Of a stretch of DNA of 22,881 bases, positions 13,630 through 22,844 are shown piece after piece. The DNA lies in the IMG/VR virus record IMGVR_UViG_3300021335_000097, positions 1 to 22,881 of that record. The stretch is one strand, 5' to 3'. Position numbers and translations under genes: made by a program. Origin of the DNA: a virus. The notes beneath the pieces are model-generated. The model saw nothing but the letters and a program-made list of their open reading frames with translations, searched no databases and had not been told where the DNA came from. Numbering within the stretch: position 1 is the stretch's first letter; each line of letters begins with the position of its first letter.

Positions 13630-13969
13630 TACAATTATACTTCCTTTAGATAATATAAATTCAGTTAGTGATTCTCGTCCAGATCTTGCTTTTGAAAGAA
13701 CACTACACAAAAGCCTAGAACTAAAAGGGATGATACACCCAATACTTGTTTGCTTAGATAAAGACTTTAAACAGACAGATATAAGTAAGTTTGAACGTAG
13801 ACCTGTACCAGAAGATATACAAGAGAGGTACAGATGTCTTATAGGGAACAACAGATACAAGTTTGCTCTTGATAACGGATATACTCACATTGAGTGCCAC
13901 GTAGTAAAAACTTTTGATGATGTTAAACGTGCACACCGTAAGACAGAGATAGAACCAAGAAAGATGTAA
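13592..13969 (+). CDS. ParB-like (ParB/sulfiredoxin fold) protein
   Basis: A protein of up to 125 residues with the core layout of the ParB N-terminal fold: TIILPLDNI strand-helix start, DSRPD, then LHKSLELKGMIHPILV, then RCLIGNNRYKFALDNGYTHI, which corresponds to the G-x-x-R-x-x-A motif that binds nucleotide in ParB relatives. It ends with a basic helix. ParB-fold proteins in phages include nucleases and CTP-binding switches; which applies here is unknown. No ATG exists near the start; TTG 13592 is the best visible start and overlaps the methyltransferase by 38 bases, so a shorter form starting elsewhere is possible. The pairing with a methyltransferase suggests joint function. Confidence 0.68.
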   Translation: MKRILKCSQKLFDTIILPLDNINSVSDSRPDLAFERTLHKSLELKGMIHPILVCLDKDFKQTDISKFERRPVPEDIQERYRCLIGNNRYKFALDNGYTHIECHVVKTFDDVKRAHRKTEIEPRKM

Positions 13970-13970
13970 G

Positions 13971-14699
13971 ATGGCTACATACGTTGCATTAATTAATGAG
14001 TTACTACGTAGACTTAACGAAGTTACACTAGATACTGCTGGTGATGGCTTTGATACAGTACGTAACGTACAAGCCCTTGCAAAAGATGCAATCAATAACT
14101 CTATAAGAAATATTCTTCAGACAGGACAGGAATGGCCTTTCCTTAAGAATACATACACTCAAACACTTACTGCAGGTACTCGCCTATATGATTTCCCTGC
14201 AGATTACTCTAGTGCAGACTGGGAAACTTTCTATATTAAAGAACTAACCTCTAGTCAGAATATGCCCTCTCATCTCCCTGTCATTACGTATGACGAGTAT
14301 ATTCAACGTTATCGACAATCAGACGATACTGGTAATGCTGCAGGTATTTCTGCTCCTACTTTAGTTTATCAGACTAACGAAGAGAAGTTTGGTGTGACAC
14401 CTATCCCTGATGCTGCTTATGAAATTGAGTATGTTTATTGGTCTTACCCTTCTGATCTAAGTTTGTTTGATGATGTCGCAATAATTCCAGATAGATTTAA
14501 ACATGTGGTTATTGATGGAGCAATGATGTACATGATGCGTTTTAGATCTAATGATCAAAGTGCTTCAATACACCAGGCTAACTTTGAGAATGGTATTAAA
14601 TCTATGAGAAGAGTTCTTATTGATGATCCATTAAGAGTTAGATCAACTGTAATAGAAAGAAATAATTCTTCTAATGCTATCTTAGGAAGAGTTAGCTAA
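13971..14699 (+). CDS. Head-tail adaptor (tail tubular protein A type)
   Basis: A 242-residue protein with the usual layout of podovirus adaptors: an N-terminal helical start (YVALINELLRRLNEVTL), a second helical segment (AKDAINNSIRNILQTGQEWP), then a beta-rich middle (TYTQTLTAGTRLYDFPADY) and a C-terminal helical part (PDRFKHVVIDGAMMYMM). This matches the family represented by T7 gp11 and related phage adaptors. It would form a ring under the portal that connects to the nozzle. AAGAAAG precedes the ATG at 13971. The stop overlaps the nozzle start as TAATG (14697-14701), so the two are made together. Order adaptor-nozzle-fibre is the podovirus pattern. Confidence 0.85.
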   Translation: MATYVALINELLRRLNEVTLDTAGDGFDTVRNVQALAKDAINNSIRNILQTGQEWPFLKNTYTQTLTAGTRLYDFPADYSSADWETFYIKELTSSQNMPSHLPVITYDEYIQRYRQSDDTGNAAGISAPTLVYQTNEEKFGVTPIPDAAYEIEYVYWSYPSDLSLFDDVAIIPDRFKHVVIDGAMMYMMRFRSNDQSASIHQANFENGIKSMRRVLIDDPLRVRSTVIERNNSSNAILGRVS

Positions 14700-16237
14700 T
14701 GGCTGACAATCTCGCCTCATTTAAAGTATTCTGCCAAGGCGGTCTTAACACTAGTCGTGATGTGTTATCACAAGGTGAGACTTCCCCTGGTTCAGCTATT
14801 GGTTTAATTAACTATGAACCTGCTGTTACTGGCGGTTACCGTAAGATAAGCGGTTACAGTAATGATTACGGAACAGTACCTGGTTTTGGTAATGTATTAG
14901 GTGTTTGTGTAGCAAATGGTATTAACGATGGTATATTAGCTGCACGTTATGATACAGGAAGTACTAATTATCTTTACTATTGGGATACAGCTACTGAAGC
15001 TTGGGTTACTATCTCTACTCCTGCAAGTGTAAATGTATCAACATACCCTAAAGTAAGATTTACTAAGTATAACTGGGGTGATGACAAAGTAGTAATTACA
15101 GATGGTGTAAACCCTGCAGCTACTTATGATGGTACTACTTATACACAGATTACTGCTTCTACGGCACCAACTGCACCTAAAGTATCTCACGTATTTAAGA
15201 ATCACTTGTTCTTAGCAGGAGATGTAACAGAGTCAACTAACCTTTGGTTCTCTGCACCTTATAATGAAACAGACTTCGATCCAGCAAACGGTGCAGGTGT
15301 TATTAATGTAGGTTTTCCTATTGTAGCTATCAAGTCTTTCCGTGATGTGTTATACATCTTTGGTAGTAACAACATTCGTAAGCTTGCAGGAGACAACATC
15401 TCAAACTTTGTACTGCAAGAAGTTACAGACGATCTAGGCTGTATGGCTACAGACAGTGTTATTGAGATTGGTGGTGACCTACTATTCTTATCACAAGATG
15501 GTCTACGCCCTGTCAGTGGTACTGATAAGATTGGTGACGTTAACCTAGAGACAGTATCAAAAGACATTCAGTCTATCTTTACAGATGTTGTATTTGATGT
15601 AGACCTAGATAAACTAGACGCAGTAGTTATACGACAGAAGACACAGTTCCGTTACTTCTTAGGTGCTGCAGAGGGTCAAGGAATTATTGGTGGCTTTAGA
15701 CAAACACCTAACGGATTACAGTTTGAATACGGACAGATGTTAGGTGTATTTACTACTTGTGCTGCTAGTGGTTACATAGGTCAATATGAATTTGTAATAC
15801 ATGGTGACTCAAATGGTAAAGTGCATAGACAAGAAAGAGGTACTGACTTTGACGGTGAAAACATCCTAAGTGTTTTCCAAACTCCTTTCTTTCATATGCA
15901 AGACCCAGAGCAACGTAAAGTTTATTACACAGTCGCAACATATCTAAGATCAGAAGGTGACAACGAGATTATTATGTCAGCACTTTATGATTATGAAGAT
16001 ATTGAAACACTAAGTCCGACTAACTTTACCCTAATTACAGAGGGTGCTGCAGCATACTATAACGAGGCTTTATATAACAGTACTGCAATCTTTGATGGTA
16101 ACCCTGCGCCTGTACAAAGAACAAACATTTCAGGCTCAGGTAAGTCAGCCTCATTTAAATACGTAACTAATGACACCAATGCGTCACACAGTATACAGGG
16201 TCTTGTGATTACATTTGGAGTAGGAGACAGGTTGTAA
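14699..16237 (+). CDS. Tail nozzle protein (tail tubular protein B type)
   Basis: A 512-residue beta-rich protein. The N-terminus (GGLNTSRDVLSQ, then INYEPAVTGGYRKISGYS) is characteristic of podovirus nozzle proteins and of P22-like DNA stabilisation proteins. Short repeated strands follow, suggesting a beta-propeller: KVRFTKYNWGDDKVVITDG, HVFKNHLFLAGD, SFRDVLYIFGSNNIRKLAG and LLFLSQDGLRPVSG. The C-terminal part contains a beta-sandwich-like region (about 400-510). It would form the hexameric tube tip that closes the DNA channel and carries the fibres. The gene overlaps the adaptor stop by one base. The exact match to T7 gp12 or P22 gp10 types cannot be decided by eye. Confidence 0.85.
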   Translation: MADNLASFKVFCQGGLNTSRDVLSQGETSPGSAIGLINYEPAVTGGYRKISGYSNDYGTVPGFGNVLGVCVANGINDGILAARYDTGSTNYLYYWDTATEAWVTISTPASVNVSTYPKVRFTKYNWGDDKVVITDGVNPAATYDGTTYTQITASTAPTAPKVSHVFKNHLFLAGDVTESTNLWFSAPYNETDFDPANGAGVINVGFPIVAIKSFRDVLYIFGSNNIRKLAGDNISNFVLQEVTDDLGCMATDSVIEIGGDLLFLSQDGLRPVSGTDKIGDVNLETVSKDIQSIFTDVVFDVDLDKLDAVVIRQKTQFRYFLGAAEGQGIIGGFRQTPNGLQFEYGQMLGVFTTCAASGYIGQYEFVIHGDSNGKVHRQERGTDFDGENILSVFQTPFFHMQDPEQRKVYYTVATYLRSEGDNEIIMSALYDYEDIETLSPTNFTLITEGAAAYYNEALYNSTAIFDGNPAPVQRTNISGSGKSASFKYVTNDTNASHSIQGLVITFGVGDRL

Positions 16238-16238
16238 C

Positions 16239-18350
16239 ATGGCAGGTTATACAAGACAATCAGTAGCTGATATTATTGCTAATGCAGTTATTAAAGCTGC
16301 ACCAGTTAATGCTGAGTTTAACGCAATACGAGATGCTTTTAATAACAGCACAGGTCACAAACACGATGGTACTTCTGCAGAAGGTACTTACGTCCCTCTT
16401 ATCGCAGACTTAGATGGCCTTAACAAAGTAACAGTAGACACAGCATCAAATAGAGTTACCTTTCACTCAGAGGTAAGTGGTGCTGCAGTAGCTCAAGTAA
16501 GAATCCAAGACGGTGCTATCCTTCCTGCTGTTACTAATGATATTGATCTTGGTAGTTCTACTCTAGAGTTTAAAGACTTATATGTTGACGGTATTGGTTA
16601 CATTGATGCTATCGTAGGTAATCTTACAGGTGATGTAACAGGTAACGTAACGGGGGATGTCACAGGTGATGTTACTGGTGACCTAACAGGTAACGTTACA
16701 TCTACAGGTACTTCTACCTTTACAACAGTAGATATTAATGGCGGTAATATTGACGGCACAGTTATTGGTGCTACTACCCCTGCTGCTGCAGACTTCACTA
16801 CAATGGATGCTTCAGGTAACTCTACTGTCGGTGGTACTCTAGGTGTTACAGGTGCAACAACTCTTTCTAGTACTCTAGATGTAACAGGTGCTTCAGGGTT
16901 TACAGGTGACGTAACTACAGTCAACCTCACCTCAACAGGTACATCAACACACAGCACTGTAGACATCAACGGAGGTGCTATTGATGGTACTACTATTGGT
17001 GCTAGTACTACTGCTGCTGGTAGCTTTACAACTCTATCGACATCTGGACAGGCTACCTTGGCGACTGTTGATATTAATGGTGGGGCTATTGACGGTACTA
17101 TTATTGGTGCAACAACTCCAGCGGCTATCACAGGCACAACAGTTACAGCAACTTCTTTTGTCGGACCAGTATCAGGTGCTATTACAGGTAACGTTACAGG
17201 TAATGTAACTGGTAACCTGACAGGTGATGTGACAGGTAATGTTACAGCTTCAAGTGGTTCATCTACGTTTAACGATGTGACTATCAACGGTACGTTGAAC
17301 ATGGATGCAGCTACTACTGCTACTATAACTAACCTAAGTACCCCTACAAACGCAGGAGATGCAGCAAGTAAGGGTTATGTTGACACAGAACTAGCTGCAC
17401 TTGTAGACTCAGCCCCAGGCACACTAGACACACTAAACGAACTAGCTGCTGCTCTAGGTGATGATCCTAACTTCTCCACAACTATTACAACAAGTATAGC
17501 AGCCAAGCTGCCACTAGCAGGTGGTACAATGACTGGTGCTATTGCTATGGGTACATCTAAGATTACTGGTCTAGGTGATCCTACAGCTAACCAAGATGCA
17601 GCAACTAAGAACTACGTAGACTCTAATGCTTTACTTCTATCTGGTGGCACTATGACAGGTGACATCAACATGGGTGGGTCTACTCAGTTGACTAACTTAC
17701 CTAGCCCTACTTTAGGTGGACAAGCAGCAAACAAGACATATGTTGATAGCATTCTAGGATCAGCTACTGCTGCTTCTGCTAGTGCAACTGCTGCAGCTAC
17801 ATCAGAAACAAATGCTGCTACAAGTGAAACAAACGCAGCTAACTCAGCTACCTCTGCATCTAATGATGCTGCTACTGTTGCAACTATCTACGATACTTTT
17901 GATGATCGTTACTTAGGTGCAAAGGCTACACAACCTGCCACAGATAATGATGGTGATGCACTTATTACTGGTGCAATGTACTTTAATAGTACAACTAACC
18001 AACCGTTTATTTATGGCAGTGGTGGTTGGGTTGCAGCAGGTAGTACAGTAAACGGTACAGCACAACGTTCTGTTTATACAGCAACAGGAGGACAGACCTC
18101 TTTTGCTGCTACATATGATGTTGGTTATGTAGACGTTTATTTAAATGGTATTAAGCTAATACTAGGAACTGACTTTACTGCAACTTCAGGCACAGCTATT
18201 GTGCTAACATCAGGAGCTACTGCAGGGGATGTTGTAGACATTATTGCCTACGGAATCTTTGAAGTAGCTAACCACTACAACAAAACAGAAAGCGATGCAC
18301 GTTATGCTCTAGCAGATGATGCACTTGCTTTAGCTATTGCGTTAGGATAA
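16239..18350 (+). CDS. Tail fibre protein with Gly-x-x-Thr repeats
   Basis: A 703-residue fibre. The N-terminus (1-55) contains VNAEFNAIRDAFNNSTGHKH, a style common in phage fibre attachment domains. About residues 95-125 hold DIDLGSSTLEFKDLYVDG. The shaft contains two tracts of four-residue GxxT repeats (16617-16700 and 17175-17246) and three copies of a VDINGGxIDGT module. Next come copies of LxGGTMTG segments, an Ala/Ser/Thr/Asn coiled-coil-like region (about 510-545), and a distal part with SVYTATGGQTSFAATYDVGY and VYLNGIKL strands. It ends in YNKTESDARYALA, frequent at fibre ends. A trimer is expected. AGGAG precedes ATG 16239. Role: host attachment or a link to the receptor-binding protein. 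Confidence 0.88.
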   Translation: MAGYTRQSVADIIANAVIKAAPVNAEFNAIRDAFNNSTGHKHDGTSAEGTYVPLIADLDGLNKVTVDTASNRVTFHSEVSGAAVAQVRIQDGAILPAVTNDIDLGSSTLEFKDLYVDGIGYIDAIVGNLTGDVTGNVTGDVTGDVTGDLTGNVTSTGTSTFTTVDINGGNIDGTVIGATTPAAADFTTMDASGNSTVGGTLGVTGATTLSSTLDVTGASGFTGDVTTVNLTSTGTSTHSTVDINGGAIDGTTIGASTTAAGSFTTLSTSGQATLATVDINGGAIDGTIIGATTPAAITGTTVTATSFVGPVSGAITGNVTGNVTGNLTGDVTGNVTASSGSSTFNDVTINGTLNMDAATTATITNLSTPTNAGDAASKGYVDTELAALVDSAPGTLDTLNELAAALGDDPNFSTTITTSIAAKLPLAGGTMTGAIAMGTSKITGLGDPTANQDAATKNYVDSNALLLSGGTMTGDINMGGSTQLTNLPSPTLGGQAANKTYVDSILGSATAASASATAAATSETNAATSETNAANSATSASNDAATVATIYDTFDDRYLGAKATQPATDNDGDALITGAMYFNSTTNQPFIYGSGGWVAAGSTVNGTAQRSVYTATGGQTSFAATYDVGYVDVYLNGIKLILGTDFTATSGTAIVLTSGATAGDVVDIIAYGIFEVANHYNKTESDARYALADDALALAIALG
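16617..16700 (+). repeat. Tandem 12-base repeats encoding GxxT, first tract
   Basis: Seven consecutive 12-base units in frame, each encoding Gly-Asn/Asp-Val/Leu-Thr. Units differ mostly at third codon positions, so the protein pattern is conserved more than the DNA. It forms part of the fibre shaft. Confidence 0.85.
16728..17126 (+). repeat. Three copies of a VDINGGxIDGT module in the fibre shaft
   Basis: Copies of about 60 bases begin at 16728, 16959 and 17067, each encoding VDINGG(N/A)IDGT(V/T/I)IGA followed by a Thr/Ala-rich end. Starts are 231 and 108 bases apart. They look like duplicated beta-helix turns and could recombine. Confidence 0.8.
17175..17246 (+). repeat. Tandem 12-base repeats encoding GxxT, second tract
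   Basis: Six consecutive 12-base units of the same type as 16617-16700, encoding Gly-x-x-Thr with x mostly Asn-Val or Asp-Val. The two tracts flank the VDINGG modules. Confidence 0.85.
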
Positions 18351-18360
18351 GGATTTAAAA

Positions 18361-18693
18361 ATGGCTAACACTTTTAAAAACGCAGTTGGTTCAGCAATAG
18401 GCACATCTCAAACAAGTGTTTATACTGTTCCTTCTGGGGCTACAACAACAGTTATTGGAATGACTATCTCAAATATTACAGGTGCATCTACTACTTGTGA
18501 TGTTGTCGTTACAGACACTTCTACAAGCACAGATGTTTTCATTGTAAAAGGAGCTACTGTTCCATCGGGTGGTGCACTAGTACCTATCGGTGGCGAACAG
18601 AAAATCGTACTTGAATCAACAGACGTAATCAAAGTAACTAGCAGCGTGGCTTCTGGTCTTGATGTTATCGTATCTGTACTAGAGCAATCTTAA
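18361..18693 (+). CDS. Small beta-sandwich virion protein between the two fibre genes
   Basis: A 110-residue protein, Thr/Ser/Val-rich with regular strands: TSVYTVPSGATTTVIGMTI, then TTCDVVVTD, then PSGGALVPIGG and a DVIKV strand. There is no signal peptide or transmembrane segment. It shares a strand pattern with the protein at 509-868, so they are probably distant paralogues. Proteins of this kind occur next to fibre genes and may form collars, fibre joints or decoration. AAGGA at about 18350 precedes the ATG by a normal distance. Role is inferred from fold pattern and position. Confidence 0.75.
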   Translation: MANTFKNAVGSAIGTSQTSVYTVPSGATTTVIGMTISNITGASTTCDVVVTDTSTSTDVFIVKGATVPSGGALVPIGGEQKIVLESTDVIKVTSSVASGLDVIVSVLEQS

Positions 18694-18707
18694 GGGGTTA
18701 AATAGAA

Positions 18708-21700
18708 ATGGCATATATTGGTAACCAACCAGCACCGTCAAACGTAAACAGTGATAGCATCACAGACGGTAGCATTAAAAACGCAGACATTGCACCAGAC
18801 GCAGCTATTGATGTTAGTAAACTTGATGGTGTCACAGCAACTAATACTGAGCTAAATAAGCTAGACGGTGTTACTGCTACAACTGCAGACCTAAACGTAA
18901 CTGCAGGTGCAGATGCTGCAGGTGTGACAGCAAGTGATATTCAAAAGACTCAGTATCTTTCTGGTGTTTCTTCAGATGTTCAGACACAACTAGACAACGC
19001 AGCGGGTGCATCTGTTAAAGGTTCTTTGACTAAGACTTTTGCAGCTAATGAAACATCTACTATTGCTCTTAGTGCAGCTTCTACACCTACCCCTATTGTA
19101 GCAGTTACTAAAGAAGTACCCCAGGTAGGTGTTGAATCTAAAGGTAACTGGGATGTTCGTGCAGATGGCTCTAACTACGATATCGAAGACTCAGCACCTA
19201 GTGTTACTATAACACCTTCTTCTGCAACTGAAGATGGTATATTTACTTTAGGTTCTGGTTCTTTTGCTTCTACTGATGTAGGTAAACGTATTGTTGGTAA
19301 TGGTGGTGAGGCTGTCCTTAAAACTACTGCAGGTGCATATGAGATCGTTACAGCATTTAACGATACTTCTACTATTGCTGCAGGTGACTGGGAGATGTAC
19401 GGTCTAGATTTCTCCAGTGCTGGACGTTTGAAAATGTCTGGTTTCTTTGAAAATCTTTCTGAACCTGGTTCTATCGGTGATGAAGACATTATTAACAGAG
19501 TCAATTTTCCTACAAGGAGTGTTTCGTATGTAGGTAATCTTAATGTTCTTGACGACAATAATGTTCTATTTAGTAACTATAAAAACACAGCAGTACACCA
19601 GATTATTAAGCTAGGTATGGATACAGGGTTTGACTTAACTGAATCTCGTTTATTTAGTGACTGTACAGAGTCTTCTCATCTTATGTTTGACAAAGAGTCG
19701 TTCTTTGGTTTTAACCACGATGGAACAAAAGTGTTCTTTATTGATGGTTCAGATTCAGACAACAATTTTTCTTATAACAGTACTGACTACACTTTGTACG
19801 AAGATGGAACAGCAAAGATTATAGCTCAGTTTGATCTAACTGAAGACCCATACGATCTTAAGTACATGTCTGCTAAACCTACAGGTTACTTTGATAATAA
19901 CCCAACAGGTGAGTATGACACTAACTGTATAAGATTTTCTTCAGATGGAAGTAAATACTTTATCTTTGGTGGTACTAACGGAACTATTGTTGGCTATACT
20001 GCATCTACAACAGGTGCTATCAAAACTGATGACACCGCTATTTCAGGAAACACTTTAAACGTTAGTGGTGTTATTTCTGGTTCCAGCCAAAATAGTACTT
20101 TCAACAAGTTTGAGTTTTATGATAACGGACTAAAACTGTTTATTTCTGACCACAATGGTCAGTCTGTTTACAGATACGACATGACATCAGCTTATGACTT
20201 GTCCACTGCGACTTTTGTTGGATCACATTCTTTAGGCGTAAACGTTACATCTTTTGCATTTAACAGTGATGGAACAAAGCTTTTAAACACTACTGGTACT
20301 GAGATTAGAGGGTATACTTTAAGTACAGCTTGGGATTTAACTACTGTTTCTGCGTTTAGTAACACTCAACAAATTCGTATGACTTCAACCAGCACCGCAC
20401 CAAACGTTCATTATGATCAACTTCACGATGGTTCTTGGTCTGATGATGGTAATAAACTTTACCTTATTGATCATCAATGTTATATACATCGTTGGGATGC
20501 TGTTAAACCTTATGAAATGAAAGGTATGTATAAGTACATTACTAATGTAGCAACTACAAGTACTAAAGGTCCAAAGTACGCAATTAGAACAAGTACTTTA
20601 GACACTGGAAGTACTGCTTCTACGGGCCGCAGCCGAGGGTTACAGGTTTCAAATGACGGTCTTAACGTATACTGGACAAATTATGACACCGACACAATCT
20701 ATCAAGCTGTACTAGGGACTGCACACGATTTAAGCAGTAAGACTTCAAGTACTAACTATGCTGTTAGTTCTTCGTATTTAGATCCATACTACTTGTCTAT
20801 TGTAGATAATGGAAATAAATTATACTATTATTCTAATACATATGGTGGACTTGTAAGACACACCTTTGGTACTGCTTACGATTTAAGTACTTTAGGTGGA
20901 GCCTCTGCTGTTCTTGATCATAACGTAAATACAGCAAATGGTTATGGAGCATATGGGTTAGCATTTAACTCTACTGGAACTAGTTATTATATGCAATCTG
21001 GTGCTACCCCTTACAACGAATCACAAATAAACGGTGGTAATTTTGTTTATAACTACCCGATTATCAAGTACTCATTCACAAATGGTCCGTTTGGTAGTTC
21101 TGCCGCCCTTGACCCTGTTGATGTTCTTAATACATCTGGCGTAGGTGATGTTTATAATGCTTATGGTGTCCAGAATAACCCTTTTGCGTTTAACGACACA
21201 GGAACATCTTTGTTTACTTTTGGTGGAAGTAGTGGCGTAGAAATAGCAGAATATAGACTTGAAAGTTCTTTCAGTCTTTCTATCACTGAAGATAAAAGAA
21301 TTAATAGTGATAACCTACAAATTGTAAATCTAGGTTTTTCTGATACCAGAGGTATTGAAATAAGCCATGACGGAACAAAAGTTCTTATACTTAAAAGTGC
21401 ATACTCATCAAGTGGTGTACAGCCAACAATGTATTTCTATACATTATCAACACCTTGGGACTTAAGTACTATATCTTCTACAGCAGAAAGTAGTTATAAT
21501 ATCCCTCAATACTCTGGGTATAACTTTTATTGGGGTGTCAGGATGGACCCCACAGGTACCCGTATAACTACCTATCGTAAAGGTTCGGCAACGAACTCAG
21601 ATCACGAGTTTCGTGTATTTACACTAGGTACTCCTTACAGTTTCTCAGGTAGCGTGGCGAATGCCTTTGAACCACAGGATTTTGGTATAACACCGCAGGG

Positions 21701-22844
21701 TGATAGAGGCGATATCTACGCAACGTCAAGTCAAACTAGGTTTTTGCACACGTATGACTTTTCTGCAGACGGACAACAGTTCTATTATACCTATGTAGAC
21801 TCTAGTCAAGGTTCAAACGGTTTATCATTACGAATGAGAACTTTCAGCTTAAATGTACCTTGGTATCTTCCTAGTGGTGCTGAAGAAGCTAGAGGTAACG
21901 TAGATGCTTCTAATTGGAATTTAGAGACTGCACAAGAGCTGTGGGCAAACGCTGCTGTTGATCATAGAACAGGCCGTATGTATATGGCAACAACAGAGAG
22001 TTCACGTTTTAATGATAGCAATTACAACAACTGGGATAACAGTATCTATACACCTATTATTGTAGGAAGATACGATAAAAGTAATGGAAGGTTGGAAACA
22101 GGACTGAATCCTAGCTGGTATGATCAGGTTAAGTTTACCCAACTTCCAACAGACGTTCAAAGAACAGAAGATATGTGCCTAGATATAAAAGGTAGGTACT
22201 TATACGGTATTGCTAGAAACGGTAGACTTTGGAGATTAAATGTTTCTGGTACATATCTAAAAGATGTTACTCCACACGATCAGTACTTTACTGCTGTAAC
22301 AAACAGTTCGGGTCAGATTGATACATCTCCTTGGACTGATATCAATGACATGGTTGCAGACGAGACTGGACAAGGCTTTAAGTATTATGCATTCTCAACG
22401 GATGGGCGTGTAACATTTAAAGTTGTACATAACACAGACGGTGTGCGTAGTGTTGTCCGTAATAACTCAGGTACGTGGCAGTATAACAGTAATGTTACCT
22501 ACGGTTCTGAGACTTGGACGAATGCTACAAGCAACAACCAGTTCTCAGCATTTAGAGATGCTATGGGTGTGACACAAAACCGTATGACTAAGAACCAACT
22601 AGATGGTGTTACAGATGCTAACTTCCCAGCAACAGGGGATACATTTGACTTAGCAATCGTTTTAAGGTCTGAGGAAGATCAAACAGCAGCCCCTACATCT
22701 GATGGTATTACTATTGACTATGATGCTGCTGCATTGAACAAAGGTGCTATCCTCGGTACAGACTACGACTATGACGTACCTTCTAGTACTTCTGTTCGTA
22801 TCACATCTCTAGCAGCACAAAACTTAAAGGTTAAGGTACTGTAA
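18708..22844 (+). CDS. Giant tail fibre or receptor-binding protein with propeller-like repeats
   Basis: A 1378-residue protein. The N-terminus (1-110) holds DGSIKNADIAPDAAIDVSKL and the TELNKLDGVTATTADLN pattern frequent in phage fibres. Residues about 110-240 hold a SLTKTFAANETSTIALSAAS module and a SFASTDVGKRIVGNGGEAVL module, both found in marine phage fibres. From about 300 to 1060 the chain repeats units of roughly 60 residues: F-x-x-D-G-T-K strand, a short YxL strand and a (W/Y)DLS turn. About eleven such turns are visible, which suggests one or two beta-propellers. The end (about 1220-1378) is a separate C-terminal domain with DAMGVTQNRMTKNQLDGVTD. It probably binds the host surface. 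It follows the small beta-sandwich gene after 14 bases. Confidence 0.82.
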   Translation: MAYIGNQPAPSNVNSDSITDGSIKNADIAPDAAIDVSKLDGVTATNTELNKLDGVTATTADLNVTAGADAAGVTASDIQKTQYLSGVSSDVQTQLDNAAGASVKGSLTKTFAANETSTIALSAASTPTPIVAVTKEVPQVGVESKGNWDVRADGSNYDIEDSAPSVTITPSSATEDGIFTLGSGSFASTDVGKRIVGNGGEAVLKTTAGAYEIVTAFNDTSTIAAGDWEMYGLDFSSAGRLKMSGFFENLSEPGSIGDEDIINRVNFPTRSVSYVGNLNVLDDNNVLFSNYKNTAVHQIIKLGMDTGFDLTESRLFSDCTESSHLMFDKESFFGFNHDGTKVFFIDGSDSDNNFSYNSTDYTLYEDGTAKIIAQFDLTEDPYDLKYMSAKPTGYFDNNPTGEYDTNCIRFSSDGSKYFIFGGTNGTIVGYTASTTGAIKTDDTAISGNTLNVSGVISGSSQNSTFNKFEFYDNGLKLFISDHNGQSVYRYDMTSAYDLSTATFVGSHSLGVNVTSFAFNSDGTKLLNTTGTEIRGYTLSTAWDLTTVSAFSNTQQIRMTSTSTAPNVHYDQLHDGSWSDDGNKLYLIDHQCYIHRWDAVKPYEMKGMYKYITNVATTSTKGPKYAIRTSTLDTGSTASTGRSRGLQVSNDGLNVYWTNYDTDTIYQAVLGTAHDLSSKTSSTNYAVSSSYLDPYYLSIVDNGNKLYYYSNTYGGLVRHTFGTAYDLSTLGGASAVLDHNVNTANGYGAYGLAFNSTGTSYYMQSGATPYNESQINGGNFVYNYPIIKYSFTNGPFGSSAALDPVDVLNTSGVGDVYNAYGVQNNPFAFNDTGTSLFTFGGSSGVEIAEYRLESSFSLSITEDKRINSDNLQIVNLGFSDTRGIEISHDGTKVLILKSAYSSSGVQPTMYFYTLSTPWDLSTISSTAESSYNIPQYSGYNFYWGVRMDPTGTRITTYRKGSATNSDHEFRVFTLGTPYSFSGSVANAFEPQDFGITPQGDRGDIYATSSQTRFLHTYDFSADGQQFYYTYVDSSQGSNGLSLRMRTFSLNVPWYLPSGAEEARGNVDASNWNLETAQELWANAAVDHRTGRMYMATTESSRFNDSNYNNWDNSIYTPIIVGRYDKSNGRLETGLNPSWYDQVKFTQLPTDVQRTEDMCLDIKGRYLYGIARNGRLWRLNVSGTYLKDVTPHDQYFTAVTNSSGQIDTSPWTDINDMVADETGQGFKYYAFSTDGRVTFKVVHNTDGVRSVVRNNSGTWQYNSNVTYGSETWTNATSNNQFSAFRDAMGVTQNRMTKNQLDGVTDANFPATGDTFDLAIVLRSEEDQTAAPTSDGITIDYDAAALNKGAILGTDYDYDVPSSTSVRITSLAAQNLKVKVL
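19629..21875 (+). repeat. Degenerate propeller-like protein repeats (DLS turns)
   Basis: DLS- or DLT-type turns are encoded near 19629, 19830, 20193, 20330, 20511, 20723, 20877, 21272, 21456, 21636 and 21861. Typical spacing is 140-230 bases, with two longer gaps (near 19830-20193 and 20877-21272) that may each hide a degenerate unit. Most are preceded by a DGTK-type strand and a YTL-type strand. Repeats are diverged at the DNA level. Confidence 0.7.

Noticed and set aside
16617-16700. Regular short repeats as a CRISPR-like array
   Set aside because: Units are 12 bases, in frame, without spacers, and encode a fibre shaft.
16598-17302. A 234-codon open frame on the minus strand
   Set aside because: It is the mirror of the GxxT and VDINGG repeats of the fibre gene; its product is low-complexity Pro/Val/Thr sequence and no start signal supports it.
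19175-19558. A 127-codon minus-strand frame
   Set aside because: It lies wholly inside the large fibre gene, lacks a convincing ribosome site and shows no domain pattern.
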